From the NCBI GenBank assembly GCA_037388885.1, contig JARRJS010000007.1:26119-90118 (forward strand): a stretch of DNA of 64,000 nt, in the 5' to 3' direction. This DNA is from JARRJS01 sp037388885. GTDB lineage: Bacteria; Gemmatimonadota; Gemmatimonadetes; Longimicrobiales; RSA9. The position numbers were made by a program, and so were the translations under genes. Shown piece by piece: positions 18,204-27,318 of the stretch (position 1 is its first letter; each line of letters begins with the position of its first letter). Under the pieces are notes generated by a model, which saw only the letters and a list, made by a program, of their open reading frames with translations, was not told the origin of the DNA and ran no database searches.

Positions 18204-19041
18204 ATGCTGGTCCTCGACAACGTCACAAGACGGTTCCGTTCGCCAGGCTCGGACGTCACGGCCCTGCGAGACCTCTCGCTCCAGGTCCCGGCGGGCGGCG
18301 TCTGGGCCATCGTCGGCCCGAACGGCGCGGGCAAGACCACGCTGTTCGGCCTGGCGCTGGGCTTTCTGCGCCCGTCGTCGGGTGCGGGCGGCGCTCCACG
18401 CGCTGGCGCGTCTCGACGGGCTGGACGCACGCCGCGCACGTGCACGCACCGATGCGGTGCTGGAACAGCTGGGCCTCGACGCGTATGCCGAGCGGCCGGT
18501 GGGCGCGCTTTCCCGCGGACTGCTCCAGCGGGTGGGGTTGGCGCAGGCGCTGTTGGCGGACCGGCCCATCGTGGTGCTGGACGAGCCGACCGAAGGGCTG
18601 GATCCACTGTGGCGCATCCGGCTGCGGGAGCTGATTGCCGGGCTACGCCAGCGGGACCGGCTCGTGCTCGTCGCCAGTCACGCCCTGGCGGAGGTGGAGC
18701 GTGTGGCGGACCGGGTCGTGCTGCTCGAGGAAGGCCGTGTGCGGGACATCCTCGACGTGGCGACACCCAGTGGCCCGACACGCTACCGCATTCGCCTGGC
18801 TCATCCCTCCACCGCGGTGGCCGACGTGTTCCCGGATTCGAAGCGCACGACGGCGGCCGAGTACGTCGTCGTCGTGAGCGACCCCGCCGAGCTCAGCCAG
18901 CGCCTTGCCGCTCTCCTGGTCCGCGACGTGACGCTCGTGGAGGCCACGCCGCTGGTGGAACCGCTGGAAGATCGGGTGCGTCGGGCGCTGGAGGGCGGGC
19001 GAGACGACGACGGCACGGCTGGCGAAGGCGGCGACGCATGA
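18204..19041 (+). pseudogene. ABC transporter ATP-binding protein, broken by internal deletion and frame change
   Basis: The first about 60 codons read in one frame: MLVLDNVTRRFRSPG, then VGPNGAGKTTLFG (Walker A) and FLRPSSG. From about 18382 the homology continues in another frame with VRAALHALARLDGL, the signature LSRGLLQRVGLAQALL, Walker B IVVLDEPTEGLDP and the H-loop VASHALAEVERV, ending at 19041. About 35-40 residues that should hold the Q-loop are missing at the join. A downstream fragment of 219 aa could start at 18382, but it lacks Walker A. As it stands no functional ATPase can be made. The last codon overlaps the next ATG (ATGA), so the operon structure is preserved. Confidence 0.75.
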
Positions 19042-19636
19042 AGACCGGCGCCCTGGTGGGCCTGACGCTCGCGGCCCGCCGCCGCCGTATTCTGCTGTTG
19101 GCCGTGTTCGGCGTCGTGTTGTTGGCCATCGGCGGCGTGGCGGCCGTGATGGGTCGCGGAGGCTGCTGACCGTGCGCGTCACATCGCCTCTGGCGGTCTA
19201 CGGCATACGACTGGCGGCATTGCTGGGCGTCGCGTTCCTGCTGAGCGCCCTCGTCATGCCGGCCTTCGACCTGATCATGCTGGGCACGTGGGCCGGCCCC
19301 GCGACGCTCGTGCTCATCGCCGCGCAGGTCCTGGTGTACGGCTCCCTCACGGCGCTGTTGTCCGTGTGGACGCGGCTCGACGCCTGGCTGGCCCTGCTCG
19401 CCGCCCTCGCCGCCCTGGCCTGGACCGGGCTTGCCAACGCCGGCATGCGTCCCCACTGGCCCGTCCTCAGCCACCTCATCACCCTCGTGCTGCCACCGCA
19501 GGCGGCGCTCAGGGCCCTCGAAGGCGCCTTCGCCAGCGTGCAGCCGATTCCGTGGGACGCGTTCGCGTTCTGCGCCGGCTACAGCGCGGTCGCGATCATC
19601 GTCGCCGGCCTGGCGCTGCGTCGCCGGGAGATCTAG
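19038..19636 (+). pseudogene. ABC-2 type permease, broken into two fragments
   Basis: An ATG at 19038 begins MKTGALVGLTLAARRRR followed by one TM helix, but the frame stops at 19169 after only 43 codons. A second frame (from GTG 19172, with GGAGG before it) carries the C-terminal part: VTSPLAVYGIRLAALL, several TM helices and a terminal LALRRREI. The extracytoplasmic loop and the usual LEFLL..P segment that precede SPLAVYG in complete proteins are absent. The damage has the same form as in the adjacent ATPase gene: an internal deletion plus frame change. Confidence 0.65.
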
Positions 19637-19700
19637 GAGGCGGCTGAGTTGTAGGCGTCCCGACGTCACCGACCAGCACCCGGGCGCCGTGACCCGACGA

Positions 19701-20708
19701 TTACTTCCCGGCTCCCAGCACCTCCATGACCACTCCCGCCACATCCATCAGACTGTGCAGGCCCCGGATCGGCTCTTCAGCGTCGCGGGCGCCGCCGCAG
19801 ACCAGCCCGAACGCCGGATTCTGCGTATGCTCCACGCGCACATCCTCGATGTTGCCGTGGTCGCTGGCGATGAGCAGCAGCACGTCGTCCGGCAGGTCCT
19901 CGAGCACGCCGCCCAGGAAGGCGTCGAACCCTTCCAGCACCTTGACGGCCTCATGGAACGAGCCGCGGTGCCCTACGTAGTCCGTGGTGTAGTGGGCGAA
20001 CAGCGTCAGGTCGTTGCGCGCGGCGATCGCCGCCAGGTTGTGGCCTGCCTCGGAAGGCGTGACGACCGGCAGCTCCGTACGGCCGAGACGTTGGCGCCAA
20101 CCGTCGTTCACGATCTCGCTGGCCACGGCGCGGCCCTGCCGCAGATCTTCGGCGTGCCGTGTGAGAAGGCCGGCGCCCAGCGCCGCCAATGGCGGGCCGG
20201 CCCGAAGCGGGCCCAGGCGGCGGCCGTTCTCTCCCGCTCGCACCCGTTCCAGGAGCAGTTCCGGATAGGCATTGGCGAAGGCGACGCGCAGCCCGGCATC
20301 CACGGCACGTCGCAGCACGCTGTGGTCGCGGACGAGTGGTCGCAGGGACGTGGGGACCCAGGGCCCGTAGTGCCGGCCGAATCGCTCGACGGTGTTCTCG
20401 CCCGTCAATAGCGACGACTGGCCGGTGCCGCTCTGGGGTGTGCCCGGCACGCCGAGGGACGCGTCCAGGGCGACAAGGCGGGAGGGAGCCTGGTCTCGTG
20501 AATCGCCGCCAACCGGACGGTCCGGCGATGGCGCGTCGGCTGATGCGTTGCCGGGCGGCGTGGCCGCGCCCGCCACTCTTCGCAGCGGGCGCTCGCCGTC
20601 CAGCAGCGTTTCCAGCACGGGCAGGCGTGCGGCGACGAACGGGTTGATCGTGGCATCGTCGTCGCCCAGCCCGACGCCGTCCACGAACACGAACAACACG
20701 CGGCTCAT
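19701..20708 (-). CDS. Alkaline-phosphatase-superfamily (phosphopentomutase/iPGM-like) metalloenzyme
   Basis: 335 aa from the ATG at 20708; longer in-frame extensions overlap the upstream gene and look non-native. Metal-site motifs of the superfamily are visible: VLFVFVDGVGLGDDD at the start, GTGQSSLLTGEN (the nucleophile Ser/Thr region), FAHYTTDYVGHRG, and ASDHGNIEDVRVEHTQNP (Asp-His metal ligands). The substrate is not known; a phosphotransfer or phosphate-ester reaction is likely. It starts 20 bp after the flavin-binding gene on the same strand, so the two form an operon. Confidence 0.7.
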   Translation of the reverse strand: MSRVLFVFVDGVGLGDDDATINPFVAARLPVLETLLDGERPLRRVAGAATPPGNASADAPSPDRPVGGDSRDQAPSRLVALDASLGVPGTPQSGTGQSSLLTGENTVERFGRHYGPWVPTSLRPLVRDHSVLRRAVDAGLRVAFANAYPELLLERVRAGENGRRLGPLRAGPPLAALGAGLLTRHAEDLRQGRAVASEIVNDGWRQRLGRTELPVVTPSEAGHNLAAIAARNDLTLFAHYTTDYVGHRGSFHEAVKVLEGFDAFLGGVLEDLPDDVLLLIASDHGNIEDVRVEHTQNPAFGLVCGGARDAEEPIRGLHSLMDVAGVVMEVLGAGK

Positions 20709-20727
20709 TGCAGTCTCACCGCGTCGG

Positions 20728-21291
20728 TCATGCGTCCATGTCCTTCTCGCCGAAATGGAACGCGCCGGGGAAGTCCGCGTCCGCCGTCTTCCGCTTGCCG
20801 CTCCAGCTCTCGATGTCCAACCGGAACACGCTCGTCCGGCGGACCTCCTCGCTCGTGATGGGTCGGTAATCGCGGTCCGGGCGCAGGTGCGGCGCGTACC
20901 GGTCCAGCAGGAGCTGGAGCCCGTGGCGCACCTCTTCGCCATCCTCCACCACCGATGCGCGTCCGAACACGACGACCGATTCGTACTCCACGCTGAACTC
21001 CAGCGCCTCGTCTGCGGGCAGCAGCCGGCCCATGTCGGCGACGACGAAGCACACCTTCGGGTTCTTCTCGATCGTCTCCCGCGTCCGACCGAGCCGCGCG
21101 GTATGCAGGTAGAGGGCCCGGCGGTCTGCGTCGAACCCGAACAGGTTCACGTTGACCAGGGGCTGGTCCCCGTCTGCCATGGCGAGGACCCCGAAGGCGG
21201 CGCCGTCGAGTTTCGCCCGCAGCCATGCCTCGTCCTCCACGGCGCGGTCGCGCCGCCGGACCGCGTTCAACGCTTGTCCGTCCCTCGTCAC
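20728..21291 (-). CDS. Pyridoxamine 5'-phosphate oxidase-like FMN-binding protein (NimA-like)
   Basis: 187 aa with a split beta-barrel flavin-binding pattern: FGVLAMADGDQPLVNVNLF, LYLHTARLGRTRETI, KVCFVVADMG, YESVVVFGRASVVED and the late VFRLDIESWSGKRK. This layout is typical of the PNPOx-like group that includes nitroimidazole-resistance (Nim) proteins. No signal peptide. Reduction of a small molecule with bound FMN is inferred; the substrate is unknown. It is the first gene of a short operon with the phosphatase-superfamily gene. Confidence 0.8.
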   Translation of the reverse strand: MTRDGQALNAVRRRDRAVEDEAWLRAKLDGAAFGVLAMADGDQPLVNVNLFGFDADRRALYLHTARLGRTRETIEKNPKVCFVVADMGRLLPADEALEFSVEYESVVVFGRASVVEDGEEVRHGLQLLLDRYAPHLRPDRDYRPITSEEVRRTSVFRLDIESWSGKRKTADADFPGAFHFGEKDMDA

Positions 21292-21309
21292 CGCATGCCT
21301 CCGGAAACG

Positions 21310-21340
21310 CGACGGCCCCGAATCGCCGGGGCCGCCGTCG
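21310..21340 (-). terminator. Hairpin downstream of the BNR-repeat lipoprotein gene
   Basis: CGGCCCCG (21313-21320) and CGGGGCCG (21327-21334) pair perfectly around a 6-nt loop, and outer bases CGACGG can add further pairing. It lies 7 bp past the stop of the 24511-21347 gene and 19 bp before the next start on the same strand. The T run is weak (GCGTTT). Confidence 0.5.
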
Positions 21341-21346
21341 TGCGCG

Positions 21347-24300
21347 TCACGAGCCGGAATCCGATGATGGCTCCTCCTGCGGAATCATCTCCCGCGTCAC
21401 CTGCCTCAGACCCTTGGACTTCAGCAGGTTGTTGTAGTCGGGCAGCTGCGCATCAAGGATGCGGTTCATGTTCGCCAGTTGCGCATCCAGCTTTTGCGAC
21501 AGCATGCGGAAGATCTCGTAGTCCTGGTCGGTGGGCGGGTAGTCGCCCGACTGAACCACGCCCAGCAGGGCCGCGATCTTGTTGTTCAGCTTGATCGGGA
21601 AATTCAGCGGGTCCTGGTTGCTCCGGTTCTTGACCTGATAGATCTCCTGCTCCACGGCGCTGAGGGAGTCGTTGAGCGCCTTGCCCTGCGCGGCCACCTG
21701 CGCGTCGCTGGACGAGTCCATGCGCGCCTGGACCTGGTTCTTGATGCCGCGGATCAGGCGCACGGCGTTGTTCGCCTGCGATGTCTTGTCCACGATCTTC
21801 TGCGACAGATCGAACTGGGCATGCAGGTCCGCCAGCGTGGACTTGCTGTTGGGGTTCATCTCCACGGTGAAGAGCTGCTCCTGCGACTTGCCGTCCACCG
21901 TCAGGCGGGCTGTGTAGTCGCCCGGTACGGCCACGGGGCCGAAGCGTGTGCTCGCCGCCCACAGGATCATGCCCGGGAACTGCGTGGCGCCCGGATAGCG
22001 CAGGTTCCAGGTGAAGCGGTGCATGCCCGCCGTCACGTCGGGCTCCTGGGAGCCACCGCCGAAGAAGCGGGCGAACTCGTCCTGCGGAGCCCGACGTTGC
22101 TCTCCCTTCTCCTTCGGGTGCCCCGTGAAGGTCCGCACGACATCGCCCTTGGAATCCAGGATCTCGACCTTCACCTCCTTCACCGGGTTCTCGAGCCAGT
22201 AGTACAGCGCGAGCTGGCTCTCGCTGCGCACCGGGTCGGCGGGCTTGAACAGGTGCATCGCCGACTTCTCGATGTCCGGCGTGATCTCCCGCAGCGCGTC
22301 GATGTTGCGCAGGATGTAGAACGAGCGGCCGTGTGTCGCGATGGCCAGGTCATGCCGTTCCACGGCGATGTCCGGCACCTGCGTCACCGGCAGGTTGCGC
22401 GACAGCGACTGCCAGTGTGCGCCGTCGTCCCAGGACACCCAGATGCCTTTCTCCGTGCCCGCGTACAGCATGCCCGGCCGGTACGGGTCCTCACGGATGG
22501 CGAACGTGAAGTCGCCCTCCGGGATGCCTGCGTCGATCTCCATCCAGGTCTGGCCGTAGTCCTCCGTGCGGTACAGGTACGGCTTGAAGTCGCCCAGCAG
22601 GTAGCGGTTCCCCGCCAGGTACGCCTTGCCCGGCGTAATGGGCGACGCCTCGATCAGGCTGATGCGCGTCTGGTCCGGCAGCCCCGGCGGCGTGACGTCC
22701 GTCCACGTCTTGCCACCGTCCCGAGTCACGTGCACCAACCCGTCATCGCTGCCGGCCCAGATCGTGTTCGCGTCCTGGTACGACGGCGCGATGGTGAACA
22801 CCGTCCCGTACGTCTCCACACCCGTCTGGTCCTTCGTGATGGGGCCGCCGGATGGGCCCATGGTCCGCGACTCGTGGCGCGTCAGGTCCGGACTGATCCG
22901 TTCCCAGCTCTGGCCCTCGTTGTCCGCGCGCCACACATGCTGCGAGCCTACGTACATGACATTCGGGTCCACGTGCGAGAACACGATGGGGAACGTCCAC
23001 TGGAACCGCTCCGCGATGTCTTCCGACGAGTAGCCCATGGGGTTGTCGGGCCACGGATTCACCATGCGCGACTCGTGGGTCTCGCGATTGTAGCGCTGCA
23101 GGTAGCCGCCGTAGCTGCCGCCGAACGTGATATTCGGGTCGCTCGGGTCGGGCGCGATGTAGCCGCTCTCGCCGCCCGCCACCGAGTACCAGTCCCGCGG
23201 CCGATCCACCGGCACGCAGAACGTGCCGTTGTCCTGCTGCGCACCGCAGATGTGGTACGGGTGGTCGCTCGTCGTGGAGATGTGGTAGATCTGCGCCGTC
23301 GGGTAATCCTCCGACGTCCAGCTCTCGCCGCCGTCCACGGACACGTTGGCGCCGCCGTCGTTGCCCTCGATCATGCGCTTCGAGTTGCTCGGCGCGATCC
23401 ACAGGTCGTGGTTGTCCCCGTGCTGCGTGCGGATGCGCGTGTCGAATTTCTTGCCGCCATCCGTCGACTTGTACATCGCCGTGTTCAGCACGTACACGAC
23501 ATCCTTCTCCTGCGGGTCCGCGTAGATGCGCGTGTAGTAGAACGCACGCTGGCGCAGTTTGCGCTCGTCGTTGGTCTTCGTCCACGTCGCGCCGGCGTCA
23601 TCCGACACGAACACACCGCCGTTCGCGTTCTCGATAATGGCGTACACCCGGCTGTCGTCCACCGGCGATACCGACACGCCGATCTTGCCCATCAGGCCCG
23701 ACGGCATGCCCGGGTTGTGGGACAGGTCCGTCCACGTCTCGCCGCCGTCCGTGCTCTTGTACAGCCCGCTGCCCGGACCGCCGCTGGACATGCCCCACGG
23801 CTTGCGGAAGAACTGCCACAGCGCCGCGTACAGCACGTCCGGGTTCTTCGGGTCCAGTGCCAGCTCCACGGCGCCCGTGTTCGCATCCTTGTACAGCACC
23901 TTCGTCCACGTCTTGCCGCCGTCTGTCGTCTTGAAGACGCCGCGATCCGGGTTCGACTCGCCGTAGTGGCCCATCGCCGCCACCCACGCCACGTCGCAGT
24001 TCGACGGCGAGATCCGGATTTTGGCGATATTGCGCGCCTTGTCCAGCCCGACGTGCGTCCACGTTTTGCCCGCGTCGTCCGACCGGTACACGCCATCGCC
24101 CGGCATGATGTTGCCCCGGATGTCCGCCTCGCCCATGCCGATGTACACCACGTCCGGGTTCGACGAACACACCTGCACCGCGCCCACCGATGCGCTCTGG
24201 ATCTTGCCGTCCGTCACCGGATGCCACGTCGTGCCGCCATCCGTCGTCTTCCACAGGCCACCGCCCGTGGCGCCGAAGTAGTACTCCAGGGGAAGGCTGT

Positions 24301-24511
24301 CGCTGCCGGCCACCGCGATGGAGCGGCCGCCGCGGTCCGGGCCGAGGTTGGTCCACTGGAACGGGTGCAGGAACGCCGTATCAACGGCCGGTGCATTCGG
24401 CTTCGGGCCCTCCTGCTGGGCCGACATCGCGGCCGGCGCACAACCGACGATGGCCGCCGTCAACGCCGCAATGGCCAGCACCGGCGTGCGGACGAAGCGG
24501 GCTCGACGCAT
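21347..24511 (-). CDS. BNR/Asp-box repeat lipoprotein (sortilin/VPS10-like propeller, 'glycosyl hydrolase' family)
   Basis: 1054 aa. The start MRRARFVRTPVLAIAALTAA leads to a lipobox (AIVGC), so it is probably a lipoprotein. The body holds many Asp-box turns of the form S-x-D-x-G-x-T-W, for example TDGGTTWHP, SDDAGKTWTHV, TDGGKTWTKV, TDGGETWTDL and EDYGQTWMEI, which build one or two large beta-propellers. The C-terminal about 250 residues form a separate domain with a helical region (about 860-1000) and no Asp boxes. Proteins of this type are highly expanded in Gemmatimonadota and Bacteroidota and are often labelled glycosyl hydrolases without proof. An envelope or secreted binding or processing role is inferred. 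Confidence 0.85.
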   Translation of the reverse strand: MRRARFVRTPVLAIAALTAAIVGCAPAAMSAQQEGPKPNAPAVDTAFLHPFQWTNLGPDRGGRSIAVAGSDSLPLEYYFGATGGGLWKTTDGGTTWHPVTDGKIQSASVGAVQVCSSNPDVVYIGMGEADIRGNIMPGDGVYRSDDAGKTWTHVGLDKARNIAKIRISPSNCDVAWVAAMGHYGESNPDRGVFKTTDGGKTWTKVLYKDANTGAVELALDPKNPDVLYAALWQFFRKPWGMSSGGPGSGLYKSTDGGETWTDLSHNPGMPSGLMGKIGVSVSPVDDSRVYAIIENANGGVFVSDDAGATWTKTNDERKLRQRAFYYTRIYADPQEKDVVYVLNTAMYKSTDGGKKFDTRIRTQHGDNHDLWIAPSNSKRMIEGNDGGANVSVDGGESWTSEDYPTAQIYHISTTSDHPYHICGAQQDNGTFCVPVDRPRDWYSVAGGESGYIAPDPSDPNITFGGSYGGYLQRYNRETHESRMVNPWPDNPMGYSSEDIAERFQWTFPIVFSHVDPNVMYVGSQHVWRADNEGQSWERISPDLTRHESRTMGPSGGPITKDQTGVETYGTVFTIAPSYQDANTIWAGSDDGLVHVTRDGGKTWTDVTPPGLPDQTRISLIEASPITPGKAYLAGNRYLLGDFKPYLYRTEDYGQTWMEIDAGIPEGDFTFAIREDPYRPGMLYAGTEKGIWVSWDDGAHWQSLSRNLPVTQVPDIAVERHDLAIATHGRSFYILRNIDALREITPDIEKSAMHLFKPADPVRSESQLALYYWLENPVKEVKVEILDSKGDVVRTFTGHPKEKGEQRRAPQDEFARFFGGGSQEPDVTAGMHRFTWNLRYPGATQFPGMILWAASTRFGPVAVPGDYTARLTVDGKSQEQLFTVEMNPNSKSTLADLHAQFDLSQKIVDKTSQANNAVRLIRGIKNQVQARMDSSSDAQVAAQGKALNDSLSAVEQEIYQVKNRSNQDPLNFPIKLNNKIAALLGVVQSGDYPPTDQDYEIFRMLSQKLDAQLANMNRILDAQLPDYNNLLKSKGLRQVTREMIPQEEPSSDSGS

Positions 24512-24675
24512 GGTCTGCCTTCCTTTGGATCGGGATAGGAGAGGCGCCCCCGAGGGCGCCCGGGTGTGCCAGGCGAAGGCCGGTAGAGTAGACGGCGGCG
24601 GAAGGACATGTCAAGCGCGCGCGGTCCCTCTGCGAAGCCTCCACGCCAGGGCGCGCCACACGCAGGTAGCGGGGC

Positions 24676-24748
24676 GCCCGCGCTTGCGCGCGGGCTGCAG
24701 GTGGCAGGTCCGTATCCCCGGCTCTTCCGGGCTCGCGGGGGGACTGCT
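24676..24748 (+). repeat. Intergenic inverted-repeat element, copy A
   Basis: A 73-bp segment beginning GCCCGCGCTTGCGCGCGGGC (itself a hairpin), followed by TGCAGGTGGCAGGTC and ending CGCGGGGGGACTGCT. It matches the reverse complement of 24878-24950 over its whole length, about three quarters identical by eye and perfect over the last 14 bases. The structure is like a paired REP/BIME or a miniature mobile element. Confidence 0.6.
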
Positions 24749-24877
24749 CCCTTCATCTTCGTCGGTGCGGTTTTTCCCCCTGCCGACTTGTCATCCGGAT
24801 GACAATCTGCGGGAACAAGAAAGTCTTGCCGGACCCGCCTGTAGCCAGCGTGCGCCGTCCGCGAACGCCGCCACAGC

Positions 24878-24950
24878 AGCAGTCCCCCCGCGAAGGAAGC
24901 GGAGCCGGCAACCCTGACCTGCTACCTGCAAGCCGGCGCGAAGCGCCGGC
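24878..24950 (-). repeat. Intergenic inverted-repeat element, copy B
   Basis: Reverse-complement partner of copy A, of equal length (73 bp), ending in its own GCCGGCGCTTCGCGCCGGC hairpin with loop TTCG-like centre. The two copies face each other across 129 bp that has no gene. Confidence 0.6.
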
Positions 24951-24978
24951 GCCCTGCCACCGGGCCGATCGGTCGGCG

Positions 24979-27111
24979 TCACCTGACCACGAACTGCACC
25001 CGGAAGGTCCGACCTGCCTGAGGCAGTCCGCACTGGTCGTAGCGATTGGTGTCCGTGACGTTGTCCACCACGAAGGTGGTATTGACCGTCCGGAAGGCGC
25101 CGGCCTGGCGGAGCCGCCACTCGCGGCCGATCCCCAGGTCGAGCGCGGCGGTCGGCGCGATGGCGGCGTAGCCGTCCGGCTGGGCGCTGTCTACGCAGTA
25201 CTGGCGGCCCATGTACTCGACGCCGGTGGTTGCCCTCAGACGGGCGGCGAGGGAAGCGGTCAGGTCCAGGTTGCCGGACACGTTGGGTTGATACTCGACG
25301 TGGGGCGCCTGGACGGCGGCTCCGGGCTCGATGGCCTCCACGTGCTGCAAGGTGAGGTCGCCTTCCACCGCGAGCCGGGTCCAGCGCCAGCCGGTGAGCA
25401 GCTCGAGGCCCGTGCTGCGGATCTCGTCCCGGTTGATGCGCATGTACTTGGCCGCGGACCCGTCCGGCGCGCTGGTGCGGACGATGGCGTTGGTCATCCG
25501 ATGGTGGAAGCCCACCGCCTGCAGCTCCAGGCCGGCCACGCGCGTGGTGATCCCGACCTCGGCAGCCGTCAGGATCTCCGGCACCAGATCCGGGTTGGGC
25601 TCGAACTTGCCCAAGGCGCTGGAGTACAGCTCACGCAGTGCCGGGAAGCGCCCCCGCCGGCTCACGGCGGCGTGCAGCAGCATGTCGTCGCCGTGGGCCA
25701 CGAGCGTCGCGCCTAGCCGCCCGCCCCATTCCCGGATGTTGCCGGCCGACGGCGCGCCGCCCGTCTCGGGCGTGTCGCTGCCGTCCAGCACGACGCCTGC
25801 GCTGAGCCGGCCACCGTTGAGGAACCCGGCCCGCCCTCCGGCGCCCGCGGTCGGTTCCAGGTGCCAGGCCAGCTCGCTGCCGACACTCCACAGCCGCTGC
25901 GCGTAGAGCCCCGGGAACCGCTCGCCGGTGGTCAAGTCACGGATGCTCTCGTCGTGGCGGATGTCGGCGAACGTGGCGGCGGCCCGGAGCTGAGCGCTGC
26001 CACCAAGGGTGTGCTCGGCCAGGACGCGAAGCGTGACCGTGCGGTCGTCGTCCAGCTCCGTTTGCCGGATCTGGTCATAGGCCGTGGACACGTAGTCGTC
26101 GACGTGCGTGTGCCCGAGATCCAGGCCGACGCTCATCTCCAGGTCGCCCACGCCCAGCCCCGTCGCCCGGTCGCCGGTGCCGGCGGACAGGGCGGCCACC
26201 ATGCGGCGGGCATCCGGGTAGCGCCAGAACCGTGGCTTGTCCGTGTGCAGCTCCGGCGGCACGCCCCTCTCCGCGTCGAAGCCCGAAGCCGAGAACGACG
26301 CCCACTGCCCCGCGCCGCCGGCGTACCGGGCCGCCAGGAACCCGTCCACGTGGCGCAAATCACTGTTGATGCGCGTATTACCGGCGGCGAACGGGTCGGG
26401 GAGGCCATGGGAGCGGGCGAAGCCGGGCCGCGAACGGTAGCCCCCGCCTGCGCGCAGCTTGAGGCGCCCCGAGCCCACGCTGGTGACAGCGGCTGTCACG
26501 GCGCCCAGCGTGTGACCGCCGAGCTGGTCCACGGAGCCCATGAAGCGGGTGGGTTCGGGTGCTTCGATCGGGTCGGTGCTACGGGCGACGCCCACCTCCA
26601 CCACCCCTCCCAGCACGTTCGGCCCGTGCAAAACGGAAGACAGGCCGCGCACCAGCGTGATGCTGCGTGCCGCGGTCATGGGCAGCACGGACAGGTCCGT
26701 GCGGTGGTCCCAACCAAGGGTCAGGGGCACGCCGTCCACCAGCACGGCCACCTGACGCTCGCCGGCGCCCCGCAGCGACAGCTGCGACTCGCCCCGCGAG
26801 TTGGCGCGCACCTGCACCAGCGGCATCTCCCGCAGCACCTGGTCCATGGTGGGCACCGGCTCGACCGCGCGCAGCGAGTCCAGATCGGCGATGTAGGCGC
26901 TGGCGCCACCCGTCGTCGCCACCGGCCGTGTGACCCGGACCACGATTTCGCCCACTGCGATGACCGAGCTGTCATGGGGCAGGGAATCGGGCGATGGCTG
27001 CTGCGCCGCGAGGGCCAGCGGCAGCAGCAAAGCGGAGACCGCCGCGAAAGGACAAACGAAAGCCGCGGGCGCGAAGCGTGAGCGACCGTACCGGCAGGTC
27101 AAGGTGTCCAT
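24979..27111 (-). CDS. TonB-dependent outer-membrane receptor
   Basis: 710 aa. A signal peptide (hydrophobic stretch ending LPLALAAQQ) is followed by a TonB-box-like IAVGEIVVRVTRPV and a plug domain: TMDQVLREMPLVQVR, SLRGAGERQVAVLVDGVPL and ITLVRGLSSVLHGPNVLGGVV. The remaining about 520 residues alternate in the manner of a 22-strand barrel. The sequence resembles BtuB/vitamin and siderophore receptors, but no riboswitch or iron box was seen upstream, so the ligand is unknown. It is divergent from an S9 peptidase gene across a 207-bp spacer. Confidence 0.88.
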   Translation of the reverse strand: MDTLTCRYGRSRFAPAAFVCPFAAVSALLLPLALAAQQPSPDSLPHDSSVIAVGEIVVRVTRPVATTGGASAYIADLDSLRAVEPVPTMDQVLREMPLVQVRANSRGESQLSLRGAGERQVAVLVDGVPLTLGWDHRTDLSVLPMTAARSITLVRGLSSVLHGPNVLGGVVEVGVARSTDPIEAPEPTRFMGSVDQLGGHTLGAVTAAVTSVGSGRLKLRAGGGYRSRPGFARSHGLPDPFAAGNTRINSDLRHVDGFLAARYAGGAGQWASFSASGFDAERGVPPELHTDKPRFWRYPDARRMVAALSAGTGDRATGLGVGDLEMSVGLDLGHTHVDDYVSTAYDQIRQTELDDDRTVTLRVLAEHTLGGSAQLRAAATFADIRHDESIRDLTTGERFPGLYAQRLWSVGSELAWHLEPTAGAGGRAGFLNGGRLSAGVVLDGSDTPETGGAPSAGNIREWGGRLGATLVAHGDDMLLHAAVSRRGRFPALRELYSSALGKFEPNPDLVPEILTAAEVGITTRVAGLELQAVGFHHRMTNAIVRTSAPDGSAAKYMRINRDEIRSTGLELLTGWRWTRLAVEGDLTLQHVEAIEPGAAVQAPHVEYQPNVSGNLDLTASLAARLRATTGVEYMGRQYCVDSAQPDGYAAIAPTAALDLGIGREWRLRQAGAFRTVNTTFVVDNVTDTNRYDQCGLPQAGRTFRVQFVVR

Positions 27112-27318
27112 GGAGCGGCACCCCCGTCGACGGGGTCTGTTTCAGTCCGCGTCCTGGTAAGGTGCACACGCCACCCTTCAATGTACAGCCCTGTTCAGCC
27201 CCACTCTCGACCGTGGTGAAACGCCGCCACGGGCTCCTGTCGGACCCGCCGGTGGCGGGAAGGTCGGGGCCTCCCGTAGCTTGCTCCGCAACGTTTCCTC
27301 GATCGACGGAGCGATACA

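Larger units (their letters stand above)
24512..24978. other. 467-bp gene-free region
   Basis: No supported ORF between two minus-strand genes. It carries a pair of inverted-repeat copies (24676-24748 and 24878-24950; see the repeat entries). The near-palindrome TTGTCATCCGGATGACAA at 24788-24805 has a perfect 9-bp arm on each side and could act as an operator or hairpin. Confidence 0.6.

Noticed and set aside
21479..24538. 1019-residue open frame on the plus strand opposite the BNR lipoprotein
   Set aside because: Arg/His/Val-rich antisense shadow with mirrored repeat pattern from the Asp boxes; no protein signature.
27112..27318. Cobalamin or TPP riboswitch upstream of the TonB receptor
   Set aside because: The B12-box (GCCACTG) and TPP core motifs are absent; only ordinary GC-rich hairpins are visible.
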